NCBI RefSeq assembly: GCF_017982655.1
Contig: NZ_JABXYX010000004.1
Span: 14,998 to 78,997, forward strand
Reading direction: 5' to 3'
DNA from: Brasilonema sp. CT11
GTDB taxonomy: Bacteria; Cyanobacteriota; Cyanobacteriia; Cyanobacteriales; Nostocaceae
Length of the DNA stretch: 64,000 bases
Below the pieces are notes generated by a model. It was given only the letters and a program-made list of their open reading frames with translations, ran no database searches and was not told the origin of the DNA. Each line of letters opens with the position of its first letter. Position 1 is the stretch's first letter. Below are positions 20,618 to 28,438 of the stretch, one piece after another. The translations under genes were made by a program, and so were the position numbers.

Positions 20618-20712
20618 AGATATATCTAGAGCGCCTTTTTCACGACACAAGATACGAGTTGGATGAAGTCATAAGCACAAATACTCAAACTCATTATTTC
20701 CTAACAATTTAG
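20614..20712 (+). CDS. Very short ORF overlapping the portal stop, possibly a truncated gene
   Basis: TTG at 20614 overlaps the portal stop TGA and is preceded by AGGAGA at 20601-20606, so translation coupling looks possible. The 32 residues (KIYLERLFHDTRYELDEVIS..) read like a genuine N-terminus. The sequence after the stop, to ~20950, shows no coding signal, so a longer gene may have been cut here where the partition locus begins. Confidence 0.35.
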   Translation: MKIYLERLFHDTRYELDEVISTNTQTHYFLTI

Positions 20713-21038
20713 AACGGACTGAGATTAAGCATCTGATGAAGTTTTGAAGTCTAAAATCACCGAGATTACTGCGGTTATAAAAATGTTAAGGACAATGGTC
20801 GTACACAACCTAAGAAGACCGGGATCATAGACAGTATCAACAAATAAAATCTAATCAACTAATAGTAACTAAGAAAAAATAGCCGTGTCTTATTTCAATC
20901 ATAGTAGTTGAAACACTTCATTTATCCTAACAATAGTTTAGACAGTACTCTTTGAGTCAAAGTAAAATCACGCTTGGTTTTGGGTACATTCGGGTACAAT
21001 TCTCTGCTAACCTACTGTTATCCGACTTAAAAATTACT
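20713..21038. other. Spacer upstream of the partition locus
   Basis: AT-rich and with no gene I can support; an in-frame TTG at 20952 would extend the ParM-like protein but has no ribosome site. It contains two GGGTACA hexamer-type boxes exactly 10 bp apart (20982-20988 and 20992-20998), listed separately. Confidence 0.5.
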
Positions 21039-21114
21039 TATAATCTAGATGGGGTAAAACTTATGACGAATTCTAAGACCACTGACACAACCGCAAATGT
21101 ACCCAAAAGTACCC
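20982..21114. promoter_or_regulatory. Partition-locus control region: promoter and paired GGGTAC/GTACCC boxes
   Basis: GGGTACA is repeated at a 10-bp interval (20982, 20992). TGTACCC / AGTACCC are repeated in the opposite orientation, about 10-11 bp apart (21098, 21108), inside the first codons of the ParM-like gene. Between them lie a consensus -10 TATAAT (21039-21044) and a GGGG ribosome site 9 bp before ATG 21063. The helical phasing suggests paired protein binding, for example by the partner encoded at 22145, as both operator and centromere. That role is inferred. Confidence 0.5.
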
Positions 21115-22145
21115 AGAAAATAGAGGGAGTAAAAACACCTAAAATTCCAGCGAAAAATAAGAAGCAGTTCAAGTCGGTGACTGACTTGGGTAATCATTGG
21201 ATTAAGGCTTATGTCGAAGGTTACGAACTTATAAGGGAACCAAGCTGGTATGCTCGCTGCTTATCCAACACTTCCAATAAATTACCTGGTCACATCCGTT
21301 ATGTCAATGGGGTGAGGACTGACCTAATCAATCAGTGCTGGCTAGTAGGAAATCAAGCTGTCCGCAGTGGTAGCAGTGACCTGATGAGATTGGTAGAAGA
21401 TTACATGGGCAAGTCATCTCTGTGGCTTGAGTACTTTCTTGGTACTTTAGCTCATCTACCACAGATTAACCCAGAAATGAATCTAGAAGTTACGGTAACT
21501 ACCAATGATGTTAAACGTCACTCAGGAATTATCAGGAAGAATGAAGGGACCCACAAGGTAGAATTGTGTGGCGTCCCATGTGGTGTAACTATTACCATTA
21601 AAGCAATCTTACCCGAAGGATTTGCAGCGCTTAAAAGCCAGAAGCTAGACGGTGCGGTGACCATCTGTGATATTGGTGGTGGTAATACGTCTATCAGTCG
21701 ATTCTTTAACTCGGAACCAGTAGGAGAAGTTGCAGTTAAGGATTTTGGCGCTGAATACTTGATTGAGAAAATTGCTTGTAACTCTGACCTCAAAGCACTC
21801 ATCAAGCAAGCACCTAGTAAGGATGTCATCAACCGCAGTATTGAGATAGGAGTGAAGTTCAAAAAGTCGGAAGCTGGCGATAAGATACCATTTCTGGCTT
21901 ATGGTGAATCAGATCTCAATTTTTACAAGGTCTATGAGTTCGAGCTACAGGACTTTATTAATTGCAGACTTAGAGAAGTCATCAAGCAGTTAGAACAGTA
22001 CAAGCTTGGTGGCGACCAAATCCTGATAATTGGAGGTGGTTCTAAGCTTCCACTGCTGAATGCTGCACTAAAGAAGAAAGGATTCTTGATTTCTGCCAAT
22101 GGTGCTTTTGATAACCTCATGGGACTGATAGCGGAGGTTGGGTAA
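21063..22145 (+). CDS. parM: ParM/StbA-type actin-like partition ATPase
   Basis: 360 residues from ATG 21063. Actin-fold signatures are visible: phosphate-2 loop CDIGGGNTSI (~202-211), adenosine motif IIGGGSKLPLL (~326) and a terminal FDNLMGLI segment as in plasmid ParM/Alp proteins. A disordered Thr/Lys-rich leader precedes the fold. The phosphate-1 region reads VTDLGNHWIKAY, close to the expected DxGxxxxK. ParM filaments push plasmid copies apart via an adaptor bound to the centromere. The next gene overlaps its stop by one base and encodes a small protein in the adaptor position. Finding it inside a virion gene block points to extrachromosomal maintenance. Confidence 0.85.
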   Translation: MTNSKTTDTTANVPKSTQKIEGVKTPKIPAKNKKQFKSVTDLGNHWIKAYVEGYELIREPSWYARCLSNTSNKLPGHIRYVNGVRTDLINQCWLVGNQAVRSGSSDLMRLVEDYMGKSSLWLEYFLGTLAHLPQINPEMNLEVTVTTNDVKRHSGIIRKNEGTHKVELCGVPCGVTITIKAILPEGFAALKSQKLDGAVTICDIGGGNTSISRFFNSEPVGEVAVKDFGAEYLIEKIACNSDLKALIKQAPSKDVINRSIEIGVKFKKSEAGDKIPFLAYGESDLNFYKVYEFELQDFINCRLREVIKQLEQYKLGGDQILIIGGGSKLPLLNAALKKKGFLISANGAFDNLMGLIAEVG

Positions 22146-22408
22146 TGACAGCTGATAAAATCAGGATTAAAAAGTATCAAAAGCCCAAAGTACAACAATG
22201 GTGTGAAGCGCTCTTAGTTAGTGAGAGTCGGTTTGTAGAGGACGCAATAGGGTTTTATCTGCGGTATTTAGAAGGAAACTACTCTGTTGTACCTGAAATA
22301 TCAACAACAGCGCCTGCAAGCTTAAATGGTCATCAAGAACAACTCATTAAACCTGCGTTGATAGAAACAGACGATCCTGAAGAATTTGACGGTGGAATAG
22401 AGCTTTAA
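22145..22408 (+). CDS. Small ParM partner, probable ParR-like DNA-binding adaptor
   Basis: 87 residues. The ATG overlaps the ParM stop (TAATG). The basic N-terminus (KIRIKKYQKPKVQQWCEALL), with a helix continuing SESRFVEDAIGFYLRY, resembles a ribbon-helix-helix-like DNA-binding unit. The C-terminal half is acidic and flexible, the usual arrangement for an adaptor that caps ParM filaments. Assignment rests on operon position and this pattern. Confidence 0.6.
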   Translation: MTADKIRIKKYQKPKVQQWCEALLVSESRFVEDAIGFYLRYLEGNYSVVPEISTTAPASLNGHQEQLIKPALIETDDPEEFDGGIEL

Positions 22409-22458
22409 AACTGAAAGCATTGGGAGTATAAAATAAATCCAACAAGACACCAGCAAAC

Positions 22459-22659
22459 ATGAAATCAGAAACACGAAATGCATTGCTAAAAGCTTATGCA
22501 CAACTACACCAAATCATTGAAGAATTGTATAAAGCCCACGACAAAGCAATAGAAAACAATGATTTTGATGATGCTAGCTTGTTGGCTAGTAGAGCAGATA
22601 GACTTTATGAAGAAGTAGAAAATTTAGAGATTGTCATCTCAGAATTGGAGTCAGAATGA
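22459..22659 (+). CDS. Small coiled-coil hypothetical protein
   Basis: 66 residues, almost entirely helical heptads (LLKAYAQLHQIIEELYK.., LYEEVENLEIVISELE). No known domain. The stop overlaps the start of the next gene (ATGA), and a terminator lies after that one, so the unit 21063-22844 likely ends here. Confidence 0.55.
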   Translation: MKSETRNALLKAYAQLHQIIEELYKAHDKAIENNDFDDASLLASRADRLYEEVENLEIVISELESE

Positions 22660-22844
22660 AAACAATTGAAGAATTAAAAACTCGGATTAAGGAACTCAGT
22701 AGTCAAGCTGTAAAATTTAGTAAAAAAGCAACTGAAGTATGTTTGACAGACCGAGAACAAGCCAAACAGTACAGACAACAAGCAAAAGATGCTAGCAAAC
22801 GCAGTCAAGTATTGATACAAGAGTTAAAACGTCAGTCGGTTTAA
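22656..22844 (+). CDS. Small Lys-rich coiled-coil hypothetical protein
   Basis: 62 residues, helical and basic (EELKTRIKELSSQAVKFSKK, then QYRQQAKDASKRSQVL). ATGA overlap with the previous gene suggests translational coupling and a possible two-protein complex. Function unknown. Confidence 0.55.
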   Translation: MKTIEELKTRIKELSSQAVKFSKKATEVCLTDREQAKQYRQQAKDASKRSQVLIQELKRQSV

Positions 22845-22896
22845 AGTTAAAAACTGGCTAACTTTGAGAGTCGCCAGTTTCTAGTTCTACAGATGG

Positions 22897-22924
22897 AAAG
22901 CTCTTCGTGCTGGAAGGGCTTTTT
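22897..22924 (+). terminator. Intrinsic terminator after the parM operon
   Basis: AAAGCTCTTC pairs with GGAAGGGCTTT (10 bp, one G-T pair) around a 5-base loop, followed directly by a TTTT tract. It ends the + strand unit 21063-22844. Confidence 0.8.
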
Positions 22925-23002
22925 ACTATTGTATTGTGTCATTGCATTGTCCCCTTCCGCCATTCGTGATAAGTTAAGGGGAGTGGTTTAATTATCAAAC
23001 AA

Positions 23003-23137
23003 TCACAACCTATCAGGCAAAAAACTAAAAGTTTGCGAGCAATCATCATTAGCGATCGCCCACCCCTCCTCTGGTGCAATCACCCCATTGGTTTTGTCAT
23101 ATAATGCTTGACGGCGACGTAAGACGGCTATAACTGA
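23003..23137 (-). pseudogene. Possible gene remnant in the 22.93-23.18 kb spacer
   Basis: A - strand frame of about 40 codons ending TGA at 23003-23005 reads like protein (RRRQALYDKTNGVIAPEEGW..) but has no ATG, GTG or TTG before the upstream stop. It is probably the end of a degraded gene. The remaining spacer shows nothing else. Confidence 0.3.
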
Positions 23138-23179
23138 AGTTTACCATGTGTAAGTTCTCGCCTTAATACCATCCCGGCG

Positions 23180-24103
23180 TTAAGGTTCCCATGCTGGCTC
23201 AGGTAGTCGCTTGATACCCGCTTGCTTTTCAAAAGATGCGGGTTGATAGATTGGGGTTATTTCAGCGTTTGCAAGAGCTTTTTGCCTTTCAACCCTATAG
23301 AACTCAGCTTCTACGATTCCCGCGTCAACCCAAGCTTTTTTGAGGGGCATCTGCGTACATCTGCAACGTGGGTGGATGGGTGGGCGGATACCGTCAGACA
23401 ATCTGTAAGTTTGCAAATGTCTTGCCAAACAGTAACCGCAGATGATTTTGTCTGATATTGCCACCCAGGTTACCCACTCAATATCGGCTTGAGAGTAACG
23501 TTGTACAGCCGCATCATTGTAAGCTGCGATCGCTTCATATCTGGCTATGGACTCAGCCCTAGATTTTGTCACTCCTAGCTGCTGCTGCAACGGCTGCAAA
23601 ACGCGCTGAATTCCCCATCCCTGTACAATGCCCTGCGAGATGATGTTGGTAGCTGTGTCGGCAAAATTGTCGCCATATCTAAGCAACCTTTGATAAGTAC
23701 CCTTAGCACTGGCTGCGACCGCTTCAATGGCGATATCAGACAAAGGTTTAAGTTTCTCGTTACCTAGCGCTTGAGCAAAAAGCCCAGCGACATCAAACCC
23801 TGCGTTGGTCGTGTCTTTGAGAACCTCGCCAAATATCGCCTTGTAACTGTCGGCTTTGTCGGGGTTTACTATTTGCAGAAGTCCGCCTAGCTCTCTAAAT
23901 ATCAAAGCGCGGCGCTGGGATTGCAACAAAGTGGCATTGCTAGAAATGTTGCTATAACTTTTGACTAAATCTTTCTCTAATGCTCCGTAAGCAGTTTCTA
24001 AGGCACGGTTTAAGCGAGCTATTGCTTTGTCCTCCATGCCTTTAATTTGCTCATCGTATCTGGCAGCAATTTTTAGTACTTCTTGCGACATCTTTATCTC
24101 CAC
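23180..24103 (-). CDS. Phage head morphogenesis protein (Mu gpF / SPP1 gp7 family)
   Basis: 307 residues. The C-terminal half carries the family zinc-like cluster CGYCLARH plus PPIHPRCRC, followed by W-rich ends. The N-terminal half is helical, including a KSRAESIARYEAIAAYN segment typical of this minor capsid family. These proteins bind the portal and help procapsid assembly, and normally follow the portal on the same strand. Here it is on the opposite strand, 2.5 kb away, behind the partition locus. The ribosome site (GGAGAT) lies between ATG 24103 and palindrome copy 3. An upstream ATG choice four codons later (MSQEV) is equally plausible. Confidence 0.85.
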   Translation of the reverse strand: MEIKMSQEVLKIAARYDEQIKGMEDKAIARLNRALETAYGALEKDLVKSYSNISSNATLLQSQRRALIFRELGGLLQIVNPDKADSYKAIFGEVLKDTTNAGFDVAGLFAQALGNEKLKPLSDIAIEAVAASAKGTYQRLLRYGDNFADTATNIISQGIVQGWGIQRVLQPLQQQLGVTKSRAESIARYEAIAAYNDAAVQRYSQADIEWVTWVAISDKIICGYCLARHLQTYRLSDGIRPPIHPRCRCTQMPLKKAWVDAGIVEAEFYRVERQKALANAEITPIYQPASFEKQAGIKRLPEPAWEP

Positions 24104-24105
24104 AT

Positions 24106-24133
24106 CCCGTTAACGTAAAGTTACGGTAACGGG
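24106..24133. repeat. Palindrome copy 3
   Basis: Arms CCCGTTAAC / GGTAACGGG around GTAAAGTTAC. It fills the gap between the methyltransferase stop (24137) and the start of the head gene (24103) on the - strand. Confidence 0.9.
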
Positions 24134-24136
24134 AAA

Positions 24137-25117
24137 TTAACGTCTTTGATAGTGCCTGAATAGTTGCTTAAGTATTGCCTCATACAACTTAGTCGGGACG
24201 CCATTCCCAATTATAGAACCAGCTACTCGTGTTTCTTCTGGCAAGATATACCAATCCGGCATGGTTTGTAGCATCGCCATGTCTTTGATTGACAACGTTA
24301 ACCAGTCGCCTTTGTACCAGATATCAAAGAATGAGCGACGATTGCTGCCATGTGAATCTGAAAACAAAGCGCAGGTTATAACTGGTGCGGATTCCCAAAA
24401 ATGTTTGACTGCTAAATTCTTACCGTGATAGCTTCGCTTTTGTATCAGGAAAGTGTAAGAATCAGGGTAGCAGGTGCGTACTGCATCCAATGCATTGATT
24501 TGTGCTGGCGATGGACAGATTTCTCTCATGGATTCAATACGATCGCCTAAAACCTCCCCCCAACTAATAGGACGCTGCATCGGAGGTAAACCCACAGTTG
24601 TTCCATTGCGGCAACACGTCAAAAAAAGACGCTCCCTGCGCTGTGGGACGCCATAAAAGTTTGCATTAAGCACGTCATAAGTTATGCTGTAGCCTAGGTT
24701 GCTGAGTGCGCACATAATTAGTTTTATAGATTCTGTGGCAAAGTAACCCCTAACCTGCTCTAAAGTGAAATAGTATGGTCGTAGCGCGGTTATCGCATTC
24801 ACTATACCAATTGCCGCTTTTAAGTCTTGCTCTGTTTCTTTCCCCTCAGAATTAGCTGCCGAAAAGTTTTTGCATGATGGGCTGGCGTGCAAAAGCATCC
24901 AGTCATCTCCCATGTAAGGAATCCAGTTTACTGATTCTACTGGGGTTCTTAAGAGTTCTGTGTTCGGATAATTCTTTGCGTAGGAGTCGGCGATCGCAGT
25001 TGATAGCTCAACTCTGCCTGGGTCATACTCTACCGCTAGATCTGTCTTTAAACCCATTTCATGAATAGCGGTATCCAAGACCCCGCCACCGCTGAATAAC
25101 ACAGCAATTTTGCTCAT
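24137..25117 (-). CDS. C5-cytosine DNA methyltransferase
   Basis: 326 residues with the ordered motifs of this family: I (FSGGG, 8-12, SAM binding), IV (SPSCKNFS, catalytic Cys82; the usual form is PPC), VI (LEQV, 119-122, for the usual ENV), VIII (YGVPQRRERLF) and X (GNGVPTKLYEAI). The target-recognition region spans roughly 190-270. A virus or plasmid uses such enzymes mainly to hide DNA from host restriction. No cognate nuclease lies beside it, so it is an orphan. It is co-directional with the head morphogenesis gene and, with it, forms the inverted block of the virion region. Confidence 0.9.
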   Translation of the reverse strand: MSKIAVLFSGGGVLDTAIHEMGLKTDLAVEYDPGRVELSTAIADSYAKNYPNTELLRTPVESVNWIPYMGDDWMLLHASPSCKNFSAANSEGKETEQDLKAAIGIVNAITALRPYYFTLEQVRGYFATESIKLIMCALSNLGYSITYDVLNANFYGVPQRRERLFLTCCRNGTTVGLPPMQRPISWGEVLGDRIESMREICPSPAQINALDAVRTCYPDSYTFLIQKRSYHGKNLAVKHFWESAPVITCALFSDSHGSNRRSFFDIWYKGDWLTLSIKDMAMLQTMPDWYILPEETRVAGSIIGNGVPTKLYEAILKQLFRHYQRR

Positions 25118-25129
25118 AACTGTCCTCTG

Positions 25130-25276
25130 TTATTTTACTGATTTTTTAGTTCGTGTTTTTGTGGGCGCAGTTGGTATCTCTACTGGCTTAGGTGGGCAAA
25201 GAGTATTAGGATTAATTGGCTCTATAGTGTGTTTAAAAATCTTGAAATCAGTCCAGCCCTGCCTACGCATCATCAT
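25130..25276 (-). CDS. Short hypothetical protein upstream of the methyltransferase
   Basis: 48 residues, beginning with three ATGs at 25276 and preceded by CGGAAG. It reads RRQGWTDFKIF, then a Pro/Thr-rich basic tail ending in TRTKKSVK. The stop lies 12 bp before the methyltransferase start, so the two are probably one unit. Function unknown. Confidence 0.5.
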   Translation of the reverse strand: MMMRRQGWTDFKIFKHTIEPINPNTLCPPKPVEIPTAPTKTRTKKSVK

Positions 25277-25290
25277 AATTACTTCCGTCA

Positions 25291-25430
25291 CTATTTAATT
25301 TCAACAATTTCTTGACCTTTCCGAATTCTTGCAGCTCGCTCTTTCGCAGTTTTTTGGGTCAAATCATCACACACAACAAATATGCGATCATCTTCCTTTG
25401 CGCTGAGATTGGGGACTGTCGCGCAATACG
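25291..25430 (-). pseudogene. Small gene fragment, start unresolved
   Basis: A - strand frame ending TAG at 25291-25293 encodes about 40 protein-like residues (AKEDDRIFVVCDDLTQKTA.., ending IRKGQEIVEIK) but lacks a start codon. An ATG with ribosome site GGAAGG lies just upstream in another frame, so a frameshift in a once-intact gene is likely. Confidence 0.35.
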
Positions 25431-25492
25431 TTCATTTCCTTCCCATCACTTTATGCCTCTAATATGACATAAGGGGCATATTATGTCAAGTT

Positions 25493-25520
25493 CTGGTTAT
25501 AGTAAAGTTACGATAACCGG
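25493..25520. repeat. Palindrome copy 4
   Basis: Arms CTGGTTATA / CGATAACCGG around GTAAAGTTAC. It lies 33 bp upstream of the scaffold gene start and between divergent transcription units. Confidence 0.9.
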
Positions 25521-25553
25521 GGATATGATAGTGCAAGAGGCAGGGACAAAAAT

Positions 25554-26192
25554 ATGAACGATTACAGTAATGCTTTAGAATTCTTAGGGAAGCAAGAAGG
25601 TGGTGCTGAGCACAAAGAAGCAGTGCTAGCTTATGTAAGAGTTGTACTGGAGGAAAGTAAAGATAAGCAAACTAAATTAAGAGATGCGACCGCAAAGCTT
25701 AAGCGATTAAGTGAAGTGACTGGCAGCACCGAAGAAGAATTAGAAAATAAATTATCTGATTTGCAAAGACAGGTCAAGGAATTGACCACAGAGCGTGATA
25801 AATTAAAAACCTCATCAGAAGCCGACATAAAAGAATTGGAAGGTTTAAGGGCTGATAAAGCACAGCGAGAAAAGGAAACCAAGATGAGATCGCTTGCTGA
25901 GAAAGCAGGCGCAGATTACGAAGCTTTTAATCAATTATTTGGGGATTTGCCTGTAGAACTTGTGGGCGAAACTGTAACAGTGAAAGAAGGGGATAAATCT
26001 TTAAGCTTGGACGAGTATTTGCAAGCACAGCCTGCGTGGAAGAAAGCTGCACTATTTTCTAACCAGCAAGAGAGCCAAAACAACAAATTACCGGGTGCGC
26101 CACCAAGCGGAAACCAAGCCAGGGAAGGTGGCTACTTAGGAGATGCTTACATCAATAGCCGTTATAACCCAGCACGCTTTGGCAAAAAATGA
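25554..26192 (+). CDS. Phage scaffold protein (GP20-like)
   Basis: 212 residues. A central coiled coil (DKQTKLRDATAKLKRL..EELENKLSDLQRQV) and an acidic helical body ending in a Gly/Asn/Arg-rich tail match capsid scaffold proteins. It precedes the major capsid gene, the expected place. Ribosome site GGCAGGG upstream of ATG 25554. Palindromes bracket the gene on both sides (copies 4 and 5). Confidence 0.75.
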   Translation: MNDYSNALEFLGKQEGGAEHKEAVLAYVRVVLEESKDKQTKLRDATAKLKRLSEVTGSTEEELENKLSDLQRQVKELTTERDKLKTSSEADIKELEGLRADKAQREKETKMRSLAEKAGADYEAFNQLFGDLPVELVGETVTVKEGDKSLSLDEYLQAQPAWKKAALFSNQQESQNNKLPGAPPSGNQAREGGYLGDAYINSRYNPARFGKK

Positions 26193-26220
26193 CTCGTTAT
26201 CGTAACGTTACAGTAACGAG
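26193..26220. repeat. Palindrome copy 5
   Basis: CTCGTTAT / AGTAACGAG arms around CGTAACGTTAC; begins at the base after the scaffold stop codon. Confidence 0.9.
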
Positions 26221-26271
26221 AGGAGATCGCTCTTGACTAAGAACTAGCATTAAGCTAATGTAATGTCAATG

Positions 26272-26485
26272 GGCGATCTGGGTAAGCCTAAAAACCAGGT
26301 ATATTATTGTCTTGGCAGTTAGCAGGTCTAGCGCGGCAATAAAGAACGCCACAGATGGGTGGCAAATAGCTAAAACCTGAATTGGAGCGCAGATGGGCGC
26401 AACGTGGCGATCTGGGTAAGCCTAAAAACCAGGTATATTGCTGAAATGGCGAAGCAGCAAAGAATGTTACAGATGGGTAGCGCGA
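26272..26485 (+). ncRNA. Tandem repeated leader, candidate structured RNA upstream of a head gene
   Basis: A 34-bp block beginning GGCGATCTGGGTAAGCCTAA is repeated exactly at 26272-26305 and 26406-26439. A second conserved block (AAAGAAYGYYACAGATGGGT) follows each copy (26341 and 26459) after a variable middle. In both copies ATCTG of the first block can pair with CAGAT of the second. The variable middles each offer their own closing stem (ATTG/CAAT in the first, GCTG/CAGC in the second). No reading frame is conserved across both copies. I do not recognise a known riboswitch, ribozyme or intron class. It could also be a duplicated operator or a decayed gene start. Confidence 0.45.
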
Positions 26486-26512
26486 GCCGATGTAAAGCTT
26501 TTGGATAAAGCG

Positions 26513-27139
26513 ATGTCAAGCGCAGGAATGAGAAGTTTTCCGGTAATAGTTACCGCGTATCAAGCATGGCTTGGGGAGGCGGCAAACTACAACACAATGA
26601 TGCCGCATGGTGCCCAGATCAATCCGGTAGGGATAGATCCAATAGATAAGGTCACCTTAACGGTATCGGGTGCGATCGCCGCAAATGCCACCAAGATTAT
26701 ATTGACTCAGCCGCTAAACAATTTGCTGGGCATTCAATCTGGGATGACGCTGACTTTCGGTTCTACATCAGTCATCACTAGCGATTGGACATCTCCAGCC
26801 AGCAAAGAACTATTAATATTCCCATCGCCAGGGGCAATTGCAGATGCAGCGACTTATGCATTTCCAGGGTATGGAGCACGACCAATCAGAGATGGCATTG
26901 CTGTAGGTAGAACATTTGCTGAGCGCGATGCTGGTGCAATGTTTGGGTTAGCGGACGCTAACGATGATGAGATTTACCTTGTTGCTTTCCCGAAACCAGA
27001 TGTAATACATGATAACGATATAGATTTGATTCGGCATGGTACAAGAATTAGAGAAAACTACTTACCATACTTCTCAACGTACGCAGCCGGATTACAAACA
27101 AAACTGCGCAATTCTTATCAAATGTATTTAGCGGCTTAA
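26513..27139 (+). CDS. Hypothetical phage head protein (decoration or stabilisation candidate)
   Basis: 208 residues from ATG 26513. The frame stays open back to a TTG at 26438, but those 25 codons lie in the repeated leader, so the later ATG is preferred. The middle has beta-rich IILTQPLNN and TLTFGSTSVIT stretches. The C-terminal part (LIRHGTRIRENYLPYFSTYAAGLQTKLRN) resembles head-associated proteins. It sits between scaffold and major capsid and ends 10 bp before the capsid gene, with AGAGGA as the capsid ribosome site. Family not recognised. Confidence 0.6.
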   Translation: MSSAGMRSFPVIVTAYQAWLGEAANYNTMMPHGAQINPVGIDPIDKVTLTVSGAIAANATKIILTQPLNNLLGIQSGMTLTFGSTSVITSDWTSPASKELLIFPSPGAIADAATYAFPGYGARPIRDGIAVGRTFAERDAGAMFGLADANDDEIYLVAFPKPDVIHDNDIDLIRHGTRIRENYLPYFSTYAAGLQTKLRNSYQMYLAA

Positions 27140-27149
27140 GAGAGGAAAA

Positions 27150-28388
27150 ATGGCTTTTAGTACACTTCAAGACGTTATAACTCTCCTCTCCAAGCCAGGG
27201 CGGGACGGGTTTTCTGATTTCGATAAGCTGACAATCAGCCCAATCTTACAATTCGGGACTGATGATCAGCCTTATCTACTTCAAACCTTGCTGCCAGAGC
27301 AATTAAAGCCCAAAAATCAATACACAGAAGGTGCAATAGAGTACATCTCTTCATTAGCAAAAGCAGGTAGCAGTTACTCGCCAACCGACATCAACAAAGG
27401 TGGGAACCGCGTTGCTATGTTTGATGTTAAGGTTGGTTTCACCAATCAAAAAGATGTGCTTGATGTTGCATCTTACGAAGCTATTCACGATATCTTGCAA
27501 CTATCTGGTGATTCAGCAAACTCCCCAGGATTGCAAGAAGCTGCTGAGCGCCTATTGAATTGGACAGAAAATAATATTACCAAGCCAATGATGGACTTAA
27601 ACGAGGTCTATCGTTCGCAGGCAATTCTTGATGGTAGAGTCCGCAGGCGTGGAGCAAATGGCTATTCGGAGGACGTCATTTATCCGACCGCACCAGGACA
27701 AAGAATAGATGTCCCTGGTGGAACAGTTGGTGCGCCAGCGGGATGGAATAACACATCCGGCTATGATGTCGTTGCTGATGTCCTCAACATTCAAACGGCA
27801 GCACGGCAAAAGGGCTTGGAAATCGTCCGCATGATTTCTAACTATGATGTGAAGATGAAATTCATGCGGAACGACGTGGTGAGATCCCATTTCTTTGGGG
27901 TAACACTGCGACCAACTCAGCAAAATGATGGCATAGCTGTAGGCAGTCTCCCTGCAATCATTGATGAGGATGCTGTAGATGTACTTTTGCGCGGATATCG
28001 GTTACCGCGCTGGGAAACTTACGATAAAACTTACAACCAACGGAACCCAACAACAGGGTTGCTGGAGCAAAAACGCTACTTTGATCGCGTCAACCCAACT
28101 AACGGCAAAGAATATGACCCCATCTTATTTGTTTGCCGCACCAACCGCAACATAGTTGTCTCTTTACCTAACCCTATAGGGCAAGTCAATCTAACCAACG
28201 TCCTGGGCTACTATGCTATTGGTCGCTGTGTGGGTCATTCTGCGCCAGGTAGAATAATGAACCGCTTACTAGAAGATAGTTTGCATCCGCCTAGCTTTAC
28301 CTGCGAGTTAATCCAGGAAGGCTTGCCAGTTTTACAATCACCCGAATCTTTCTTTGTTCTTAACGTGTACCGTCCATCAGCGACTTAA
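27150..28388 (+). CDS. Major capsid protein (gpE-like)
   Basis: 412 residues. Location after scaffold, length and segments such as YTEGAIEYISSLAKAG, RQKGLEIVRMISNYDVKMKF and the C-terminal VLNVYRP are consistent with the gpE-type major capsid family (HK97-like fold). Ribosome site AGAGGAAAA precedes ATG 27150. It should form the icosahedral shell with the portal and scaffold in this window. Confidence 0.75.
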   Translation: MAFSTLQDVITLLSKPGRDGFSDFDKLTISPILQFGTDDQPYLLQTLLPEQLKPKNQYTEGAIEYISSLAKAGSSYSPTDINKGGNRVAMFDVKVGFTNQKDVLDVASYEAIHDILQLSGDSANSPGLQEAAERLLNWTENNITKPMMDLNEVYRSQAILDGRVRRRGANGYSEDVIYPTAPGQRIDVPGGTVGAPAGWNNTSGYDVVADVLNIQTAARQKGLEIVRMISNYDVKMKFMRNDVVRSHFFGVTLRPTQQNDGIAVGSLPAIIDEDAVDVLLRGYRLPRWETYDKTYNQRNPTTGLLEQKRYFDRVNPTNGKEYDPILFVCRTNRNIVVSLPNPIGQVNLTNVLGYYAIGRCVGHSAPGRIMNRLLEDSLHPPSFTCELIQEGLPVLQSPESFFVLNVYRPSAT

Positions 28389-28438
28389 CACTTCCAGGGC
28401 TAAAAGCCACTGAGTTCCTAAGCTCCCGCGAGGTTTTT

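Noticed and set aside
16638-25117. Integrase, terminase or attachment site at the left edge of the element
   Set aside because: No protein with those motifs and no tRNA or direct-repeat boundary was found; it would be wrong to define a prophage end from this window.
26438-26512. Extending the head gene to the TTG at 26438
   Set aside because: Those codons fall in the repeated leader whose other copy has no equivalent open frame, so they are probably not translated.
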